Source of the DNA: Peptoniphilaceae bacterium | Lineage (GTDB): Bacteria; Bacillota; Clostridia; Tissierellales; Peptoniphilaceae | Length of the DNA: 53,532 nt | Direction of reading: 5' to 3' | Assembly (NCBI GenBank): GCA_022769085.1 | Contig: JALEKO010000017.1 | Location: forward strand, 1 to 53,532 | Shown here: in pieces, positions 47,986 to 53,532 of the stretch | Numbering within the stretch: the stretch's first letter is position 1 | How the letters are laid out: every line of letters begins with the position of its first letter | Notes under the pieces: model-generated | Seen by the model: the letters and a program-made list of their open reading frames with translations, nothing else | Told to the model about the DNA's origin: nothing | Database searches by the model: none | Made by a program: the position numbers and the translations under genes

Positions 47986-48750
47986 TCAACCTCCAAGATA
48001 AGCTTCTACTACTTTAGGATTTCTAATTACTTCTTTAGGCTCTCCGCTTGCAAGGATTTCTCCATGATTTAGTACTATTAATTTTTCAGAAATTCCTAAA
48101 ACCAAATCCATATCATGTTCTATAAGTAAAATTGCAAGATTGAATTTTTTTCTTATATATTCTATCGATTTCATTAATTCTTTAGTTTCATTTTCATTCA
48201 TTCCAGCTGCAGGTTCATCCAATAATAAAATATTTGGTTTACTTGCAAGTGCCCTTACAATTTCTAGTTGCCTCTGTTTTCCATAAGGAAGACTTTCTGC
48301 ATCAAGAGATGCGTAATCCTGAAGATCAAAAATAGATAATAAATCAAGAGCTCTTTTAGTTGCATCCATTTCTTCTTTCCAAAATTTTGGAAATCTAAAA
48401 GTGCCTTGTAATACATTGTAGCTCATATTACTATTTTCTGCAGATAAAATATTTTCAAGAACGCTCATTTTATTAAAAAGCCTTATATTTTGAAATGTTC
48501 TTGCAAGACCACTCCTTACTAATTTATATGTTGATGGATTTTCTATTTTTTTACCATTAACAAAATACTCTCCATCGCTTGCTTTATATACACCAGTAAG
48601 AATATTAAAAACCGTAGATTTCCCAGCACCATTTGGGCCTATAAGACCTATAAGCTCGCCTTGATGAAGTTCAAGATTGAAATCATTTACAGCTTTTAAT
48701 CCTCCAAAATTTATAGATATATTTTTTGCTTCCAATACTTTTTCAGTCAT
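47986..48750 (-). CDS. livG: Branched-chain amino acid ABC transporter ATPase LivG
   Basis: This 254-residue ATPase pairs with LivF. It shows NFGGLKAVNDFNLELHQGE, Walker A GPNGAGKSTVFNILTGVY, RTFQNIRLFNKMSVLENIL typical of LivG, a signature region LPYGKQRQLEIVRAL (lacking the SGG of most ATPases, as usual in LivG), Walker B ILLLDEPAAGMNENET and LLIEHDMDLVLGISE. It overlaps livM by four bases. Confidence 0.95.
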   Translation of the reverse strand: MTEKVLEAKNISINFGGLKAVNDFNLELHQGELIGLIGPNGAGKSTVFNILTGVYKASDGEYFVNGKKIENPSTYKLVRSGLARTFQNIRLFNKMSVLENILSAENSNMSYNVLQGTFRFPKFWKEEMDATKRALDLLSIFDLQDYASLDAESLPYGKQRQLEIVRALASKPNILLLDEPAAGMNENETKELMKSIEYIRKKFNLAILLIEHDMDLVLGISEKLIVLNHGEILASGEPKEVIRNPKVVEAYLGG

Positions 48751-49724
48751 ATACTTGCCCCTGTTCTTTTAAATCTTCTTTTTATTTGAAGAATAACTTT
48801 TGAAATTTGAAATTCTTTTCTTCCTAAAAGTCCTTGCGGTCTAAAAATCATAATAAGTACAAGTGCAAGAGAATATGCTATCATTCTATATGAATCAAAT
48901 CCTCTTAAAATTTCTGGTAAGATAGTTAAAACTATTGATGAAATAATTGCACCTGTAAAAGATCCCATTCCTCCAAGTACAACCATTACCAAAATATTTA
49001 TCGAGTAGTTATAATCAAACTGTTTTGCTGAAAGTATTCCCATATGATGTGCATACATTGAACCTGCTATTGCAGCAAATGCCGCAGATAATGAAAATGC
49101 AAAAACTTTTGCTCTTGTTGTATCTATTCCAATAGCATCTGATGCAATTTCATCCTCTCTAATTGCAAGTATTACCCTTCCAAATCTAGATGTCATAACA
49201 GAATACATAAGAAAAACGCAAATCATCATTAAGGCAATATATACAGCAACTGAATTAAATCTTGGAATTGAAGAAAGTCCTTGAGCCCCTCCTGTAAAGT
49301 TAAAATATTCAATAAGAACCCTAATAATTTCACCAAATGCAAGTGTAATTATTGCAAGATAATCTCCTTTAAGCCTTAATGCTGGAATTCCTATAAAAAT
49401 TCCAATAATTGTGGCAACTATAGCTGCTAAAATTGTTGCAATTAGAAATTCAACAAATCCAGAAGGAATAATTCCTGATTTTGCAAAAAGACCTGCAGTA
49501 TATGCACCAATTGACATAAATCCTGCATGACCTAAATTTATTTGTCCTAAATTTCCAACTGTTATATTAAGTGAAACTGCAAGAATTATATTAATACAAA
49601 TTAAAACCAACAGCTGATTTTGATATCTTTTGAAAACTTCCTTTGATAAAAAAGAAAATAAAAAGAAAATCAAAATTGTCAATATAAAACTTACTATATA
49701 TGATTGTTTTTTTAATCTACTCAT
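48747..49724 (-). CDS. livM: Branched-chain amino acid ABC transporter permease LivM
   Basis: This 325-residue membrane protein with eight to nine hydrophobic segments is the LivM permease. Family motifs are NLGQINLGHAGFMSIGAYTAG, LAFGEIIRVLIEYF and VVLGGMGSFTGAIISSIVL. The ATG overlaps the livH stop by one base (TAATG). It forms the membrane channel together with LivH. Confidence 0.94.
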   Translation of the reverse strand: MSRLKKQSYIVSFILTILIFFLFSFLSKEVFKRYQNQLLVLICINIILAVSLNITVGNLGQINLGHAGFMSIGAYTAGLFAKSGIIPSGFVEFLIATILAAIVATIIGIFIGIPALRLKGDYLAIITLAFGEIIRVLIEYFNFTGGAQGLSSIPRFNSVAVYIALMMICVFLMYSVMTSRFGRVILAIREDEIASDAIGIDTTRAKVFAFSLSAAFAAIAGSMYAHHMGILSAKQFDYNYSINILVMVVLGGMGSFTGAIISSIVLTILPEILRGFDSYRMIAYSLALVLIMIFRPQGLLGRKEFQISKVILQIKRRFKRTGASI

Positions 49725-50596
49725 TACACTTTTTCCTTCATCGACTTGCCAAAAATACCTGTAGGCTTAAACAACAAAACAATTATCAAAATTCCAAAAA
49801 CAAACGCATCAGCTAGTTGACTTGAAACATATGCTCTTGTTAAATTCTCAACTATACCCAAAAGAATTCCACCAAGAACTGCCCCTTTCATTGAACCAAT
49901 ACCACCCAAAACAGCAGCGACAAATGCTTTAATACCAAGCATTGACCCCATTGTAGGAGAAATTTGAGAATATTGTGCAACATATAAAAGTGATCCTACA
50001 GCTGCAACTGCCGAGCCTATCATAAATGTTAAAGATATTGCTGTATTTACATTTATTCCTACAAGTCTTGCTGCATCATAATCTTCGCTTGTTGCAAGAA
50101 TTGCTTTTCCATGTTTTCCCTTTCCTATGTAAAGACCTACCAGAAATAGTAAAAGCATTGTAGTAATTACAGTAATCACAAGATTTGCATTAAGTCCAAA
50201 AATTTTCTTCACTTTGAAAATTGGAGAAACAGTTACAGCACCAGTTCCTATAAATTTCATAACAGAATTTTGTAGTAAAAGGCTTACTCCAATTGCGGTT
50301 ATAAGTGATGCTATTCTTGGAGAATTTCTCAATGGTTTATATGCAATTTTTTCAATAAGAACTCCCAAAATCATACAAAAAATAATTGCAGGCAATATGC
50401 TAAACCACACAGGCAATCCATTATTTATAAAGAAAGGGATTGTAAAATAAATTACATATCCCCCTATCATAAGAATATCACCGTGAGCAAAATTGATAAG
50501 CTTGGATATACCATAAACTAAAGTATACCCAAGCGCTATCAATGCATATATACTTCCAAGCTGAAGTCCATTAAAAAGTTGAAGTATAAATGTCAT
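49724..50596 (-). CDS. livH: Branched-chain amino acid ABC transporter permease LivH
   Basis: This 290-residue membrane protein is the LivH permease, with LFNGLQLGSIYALIALGYTLVYG, KLINFAHGDILMIGGYV and AAVLGGIGSMKGAVLGGILLG as signatures and about eight hydrophobic segments. It follows the binding-protein gene by 15 bases. The ribosome site is weak. Confidence 0.94.
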   Translation of the reverse strand: MTFILQLFNGLQLGSIYALIALGYTLVYGISKLINFAHGDILMIGGYVIYFTIPFFINNGLPVWFSILPAIIFCMILGVLIEKIAYKPLRNSPRIASLITAIGVSLLLQNSVMKFIGTGAVTVSPIFKVKKIFGLNANLVITVITTMLLLFLVGLYIGKGKHGKAILATSEDYDAARLVGINVNTAISLTFMIGSAVAAVGSLLYVAQYSQISPTMGSMLGIKAFVAAVLGGIGSMKGAVLGGILLGIVENLTRAYVSSQLADAFVFGILIIVLLFKPTGIFGKSMKEKV

Positions 50597-50611
50597 AATT
50601 ATTTTCCCAAA

Positions 50612-51808
50612 CTATTTAACATCCTTAACAGTGTCTAAACTGTATTTATCTCCATCAATTTTTATTATTGAAACTGATTTTATTGGGTTGTGGTTTTCAT
50701 CAAATTTAAGTTTTCCTGTTACACCTTCAAAATCAATATTAGCTAATTTATCAGAAATTGCTTGAGGGTCTGTAGAACCTGCTTCTTCTATAGCTTGTTT
50801 CATCATATAAACTGCATCATAACTTAAAGCCGAGAAAGATGAAGGATTTTCGCCATATTCATCTTTATAACTATTTACAAAATTCTGTACTTTATCTGAT
50901 TTATCATCTAATGAATAATGATTTGTAAAAAGTGCTCCGTCAACAGTTGATGTATCGCCTTTAAGTTGTTCAATTACTCCATCCCATCCATCAGGGCCAA
51001 TAAATTTTGCTTCAATACCGGCTGATTTTGCTTGTGGTGCAAGAAGAGCTATTTTTTGATAATAATCAGGAACCATTAAAACTTCAGGATCTGCTTTTGC
51101 AATATTTGTAAGCTGTGCAGAAAAATCTGTATCTGCATCTCCATATGATTCTTCAGCAACTATTTCAAGCCCTAATTTTTCAGCTTCATCTTTAAAAGAT
51201 TTAGCAACTCCCTGAGAATAATCTGAAGAGTTATTTGTTAAAATAGCAACTTTTTTAACTTTCATGTCATCTGCAGCATATTGTGCCAAAACTTCTCCTT
51301 GGAAAGGGTCTGTAAAACATACTCTGTATACAAATTCTTTTCCTTCTGTTATATTAAATTGAGTTCCTGTAGGTGTTATCATTGGAACTTTATCTTCATT
51401 TGCAAGTTCTGCAACAGCTACTGTAGGTTTACTTGTAATATCTCCTATAAGACCAACAATCCCTTCTCCTTGTAGCTTTGTATAAGCATTTGTAGCTTCA
51501 GTGGTATCTCCCTTTTCATCTTCAAGTATAAACTCAATCTGTTTTCCATCAATTCCACCATTTTTATTAATTTCTTCAACAGCAAGCTTTGCTCCATTTG
51601 TTGCTGTTACACCATAAATTGCAACATCGCCTGTAAGAGGCCCTAATGCCCCTAATTTTATTGTATCAGCAGAGCTTGTCTGTGACTGTTGTGTATTACT
51701 TTTAACATCATTTGAAGTTTCACTGTTATTTGCAGTGTTACTTTGGCAAGCTGTAAAAAACATTGATGCTGTTAAACAAAATGCCATTAAAGATTTAAAT
51801 TTTTTCAT
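50612..51808 (-). CDS. livJ: Branched-chain amino acid ABC transporter substrate-binding lipoprotein
   Basis: This 398-residue lipoprotein has signal peptide MKKFKSLMAFCLTASMFFTAC with Cys21 in the lipobox FTAC, then an Asn/Ser/Gln-rich linker and a type I periplasmic-binding fold of the LivJ/LivK family. Typical stretches are IKLGALGPLTGDVAIYGVTATNG, IEFILEDEKGDTTEATNAY and GLIGDITSKPTVAVAELANE. It is the first gene of livJHMGF, behind AAAGGAG and its own promoter. Ligand range (Leu/Ile/Val or other amino acids) is inferred from the family. Confidence 0.93.
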   Translation of the reverse strand: MKKFKSLMAFCLTASMFFTACQSNTANNSETSNDVKSNTQQSQTSSADTIKLGALGPLTGDVAIYGVTATNGAKLAVEEINKNGGIDGKQIEFILEDEKGDTTEATNAYTKLQGEGIVGLIGDITSKPTVAVAELANEDKVPMITPTGTQFNITEGKEFVYRVCFTDPFQGEVLAQYAADDMKVKKVAILTNNSSDYSQGVAKSFKDEAEKLGLEIVAEESYGDADTDFSAQLTNIAKADPEVLMVPDYYQKIALLAPQAKSAGIEAKFIGPDGWDGVIEQLKGDTSTVDGALFTNHYSLDDKSDKVQNFVNSYKDEYGENPSSFSALSYDAVYMMKQAIEEAGSTDPQAISDKLANIDFEGVTGKLKFDENHNPIKSVSIIKIDGDKYSLDTVKDVK

Positions 51809-51831
51809 GTATGACTCCTTTATAAATTTAT

Positions 51832-52111
51832 AATAACATAATTATAATATTTTTTGAAAAATAATCAAGTTTTTTTCTATAATTTTTTACATTATTAAAT
51901 ATAAATTCATTTTAAAAGTCATAAATGTAAAAATATTTATTGATAATCGTCCATCTATATTGTAAATTAAGCATTTAACAGAATAAACTAAATTAATAAT
52001 TATAACTTAACTTTTAATAAAAAATGAAATTATGAATTTAAAAATAGAAATACACAAAAATAATTAAGTTCATTATAAAAAATTTAAACTCTAATTTATT
52101 TTTCATATAAA
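51832..52111. other. AT-rich intergenic DNA with the liv operon promoter
   Basis: Between livJ and the FeoB-associated gene lie about 330 bases without a gene, including the terminator described separately. On the minus strand TTGATT (51868-51863), a 16-base spacer and TATAAT (51846-51841) form a good promoter for livJ. I see no riboswitch, T-box or small ORF with a ribosome site in the rest of the stretch. Confidence 0.55.
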
Positions 52112-52141
52112 AAACCTGTCTAAATACTGTTAGACAGGTTT
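52112..52141 (-). terminator. Terminator of the feoB operon
   Basis: An 11-base perfect stem (AAACCTGTCTA at 52112-52122 with TAGACAGGTTT at 52131-52141) with an 8-base loop lies 21 bases after the stop of the small Cys-rich protein gene and runs into a short T tract (TTTTATATG) on the minus strand. Confidence 0.8.
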
Positions 52142-52162
52142 CTAATTTATACACTTTTCAAT

Positions 52163-52315
52163 TTATTTACAATGCGGACATTTTTTTGATTTTAATCCTT
52201 TAGCATGAATACAACCTGTGCATGCACATGATGGCTGTTTTTTAATTCGATTGTAAACAATAAAACCAAACGATACTACAATTATTAATAAAAGTACCCA
52301 CGACTGTAAATTCAT
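52163..52315 (-). CDS. FeoB-associated Cys-rich membrane protein
   Basis: This 50-residue protein is too short for ordinary ORF calling, and I read it directly. It starts at ATG 52315 behind AGGAGG, 18 bases after the feoB stop. One membrane helix (SWVLLLIIVVSFGFIVYN) is followed by a basic stretch and a cytoplasmic Cys-rich tail with CACTGC and CPHC. This matches the FeoB-associated Cys-rich family (PF12669-like), which sits after feoB in many Firmicutes and may pass or sense iron. Its biochemical role is not established. Confidence 0.88.
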   Translation of the reverse strand: MNLQSWVLLLIIVVSFGFIVYNRIKKQPSCACTGCIHAKGLKSKKCPHCK

Positions 52316-52333
52316 ATTTTCCTCCTTTTTATT

Positions 52334-53532
52334 CTACTTTGCAATATTTACTGAATACTCCATTTTTCTTTCTTTATGTTTTGATTTTCTAAATACCATA
52401 TAAATAAGTGTAGCAAAAAGTAAAATTGCAATAACTGTCCATAAATTAAATATTCCTTCTGCAAAAAATCTTGCTAAATTAAAGAATATAAACGCAATTA
52501 CATATGAAAAGACCATCTGATATCCTATAGCTGCAAGTGTCCATTTTTTAGAATTCATTTCAGTTGCAATTGCACCTACTGCTGCAAAACAAGGCATGCA
52601 AAGCATATTGAAAAGTAAGAATGAATATCCGCCAATTGGTCCTCCAATTGATGAGGCAAAAGCTTGTAATAGTTCTGGTGAGCTTTCATTCATTGATCCT
52701 CCAAGCCCTAAAACAACTCCCATTGTTGCAACTATATTTTCTTTTGCAATCCATCCTGTAACTGTAGCAACTGTAGCCTGCCATGAACCAAAGCCTAGAG
52801 GAATGAAAATCCATGATAACAATCCTCCAATTGACGCAAGAATACTGTTTGCTCCATTTTCATCAACTAAATTAAAACTAAAGTCAAAGTTTGCTAAGAA
52901 CCATAATACAATTGTTGATGCAAATATTATAGTTCCTGCTCTTTTTACGAAAGACATTGCTTTATCAAAAGTATATCTTAGCACTGAAATAATACTTGGT
53001 AGGTGATATTGTGGAAGTTCCATTACAAATGGTGCTGGTTCACTTGCGAGTGATTTAAATTTCTTTAAAATTACACCAGAAATTATTATTGCAAAAATTC
53101 CTACAAAATAAATACTTGTTGAAACCCAAGCTGCCGAGTTAAAAAGGGATCCTGCTATTAAAGATATTACAGGCAACTTTGCTCCACAAGGCATAAACGA
53201 AACTGTCATTATTGTAATTTTTCTATCTTTATCATTTTCAATTGTTCTTGATGCTTGAATTGCTGGAACTGAACATCCTGTTCCTATCATCATAGGTATG
53301 AAACTTTTTCCTGAAAGACCAAATCTTCTTAAAATTCTGTCCATAACAAACGCAACTCTTGACATATATCCACAATCTTCAAGTATTGCAAGGCATGCAA
53401 ATAAAACCATCATTTGAGGTAAAAAACCTATTACAGCTCCAACTCCTCCAACAACTCCATTTACAACAAGACCTATTAAAATTTCGTTAATACCAAGCCC
53501 TGTTAAAAATGATTTAACTGCTGGTTGTACTG
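52334..53532 (-). CDS. feoB: Ferrous iron transporter FeoB, 5' end cut by window edge
   Basis: This is the C-terminal membrane part of FeoB, the Fe(II) importer. The frame stays open to the window edge (399 codons visible), so the Met codon at 53413 is internal and the N-terminal GTPase domain lies outside. Visible Gate-domain motifs are VVGGVGAVIGFLPQMMVLF, LAILEDCGYMSRVAFVMD, GFGGKSF-like GLSGKSFIPMMIGTGCSVPAI and FMPCGAKLPVISLIAG, with CMPCFAAVGAI later. About eight membrane segments remain. It is followed by the FeoB-associated small protein and a terminator. Confidence 0.96.
   Translation of the reverse strand, partial: VQPAVKSFLTGLGINEILIGLVVNGVVGGVGAVIGFLPQMMVLFACLAILEDCGYMSRVAFVMDRILRRFGLSGKSFIPMMIGTGCSVPAIQASRTIENDKDRKITIMTVSFMPCGAKLPVISLIAGSLFNSAAWVSTSIYFVGIFAIIISGVILKKFKSLASEPAPFVMELPQYHLPSIISVLRYTFDKAMSFVKRAGTIIFASTIVLWFLANFDFSFNLVDENGANSILASIGGLLSWIFIPLGFGSWQATVATVTGWIAKENIVATMGVVLGLGGSMNESSPELLQAFASSIGGPIGGYSFLLFNMLCMPCFAAVGAIATEMNSKKWTLAAIGYQMVFSYVIAFIFFNLARFFAEGIFNLWTVIAILLFATLIYMVFRKSKHKERKMEYSVNIAK

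Noticed and set aside
52334-53413. A short complete gene starting at Met 53413
   Set aside because: The frame is open to the window edge and the upstream residues match FeoB, so the gene is simply truncated by the window.

Overview
The window is very AT-rich DNA from a low-GC Gram-positive (Firmicutes-type) anaerobe. The signs are a T-box leader before serS, Gram-positive lipoprotein signal peptides, a sortase-type NPKTG surface protein, cre-like sites, DeoR-type sugar regulators, strong AGGAGG ribosome sites and T-rich hairpin terminators. A member of the Peptoniphilaceae/Tissierellia (Anaerococcus- or Peptoniphilus-like) is my best guess, but that is an impression from gene style and not a measurement. 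I see no prophage, insertion sequence, rRNA or CRISPR array. The only tRNA is tRNA-Leu(CAG).

Layout. 1-601 (minus): 5' part of a zinc-dependent phospholipase C-like protein. 718-2793 (plus): type III glutamine synthetase. 2831-5568 (minus): larE-larB-larC, the genes that build the nickel-pincer nucleotide (NPN) cofactor of lactate racemase-type enzymes, with larC split by a -1 frameshift at an A11 run. 5744-14835 (minus): a complete L-fucose operon (kinase, isomerase, mutarotase, three-part sugar ABC importer, aldolase, lactaldehyde reductase), divergent from a DeoR regulator and a small membrane protein. 16019-17470 (minus): NPKTG-anchored CAP-domain surface protein. 17732-28970 (minus): a second, 12-gene catabolic operon with a SsuABC/TauABC-like importer, class II aldolase, divergent triose-phosphate isomerase, LarA-family protein, phosphofructokinase-like protein, nagA, an unassigned TIM-barrel protein, nagB and two half-size CHR transporters. 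It is divergent from a second, paralogous DeoR regulator. 30077-33343 (minus): apt and a large LtaS-like membrane phosphatase/transferase. 33521-36766: tRNA-Leu and a mannose-family PTS operon with DUF956. 36935 onward: a DUF1858 protein, the uvrB-uvrA-DJ-1 operon, two paralogous exported proteins, T-box-serS, a flavoprotein, the livJHMGF branched-chain amino acid importer, and the 3' part of feoB with its small Cys-rich partner.

How the parts fit. The main point of interest is the 17.7-29.9 kb operon. Its LarA-family protein is an obvious candidate client of the NPN cofactor made by larE-larB-larC about 17 kb away, and no ordinary larA is present in the window. It sits among enzymes that would carry an amino sugar phosphate through deacetylation, deamination, phosphorylation, aldol cleavage and triose isomerisation, but several of these (PFK, TPI, aldolase, LarA) look unlike the housekeeping versions, and the transporter is of a type usually tied to sulfonates or nitrate. 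I therefore read it as an undescribed, probably nickel-dependent catabolic pathway for an unusual hydroxylated substrate. The substrate cannot be read from the sequence. The two DeoR regulators share an exact 12-base motif in their divergent promoter regions, overlapping the -35 box of each catabolic operon, and both operons also carry cre-like sites. This suggests the fucose operon and the new operon are controlled by sister regulators and by carbon catabolite repression.
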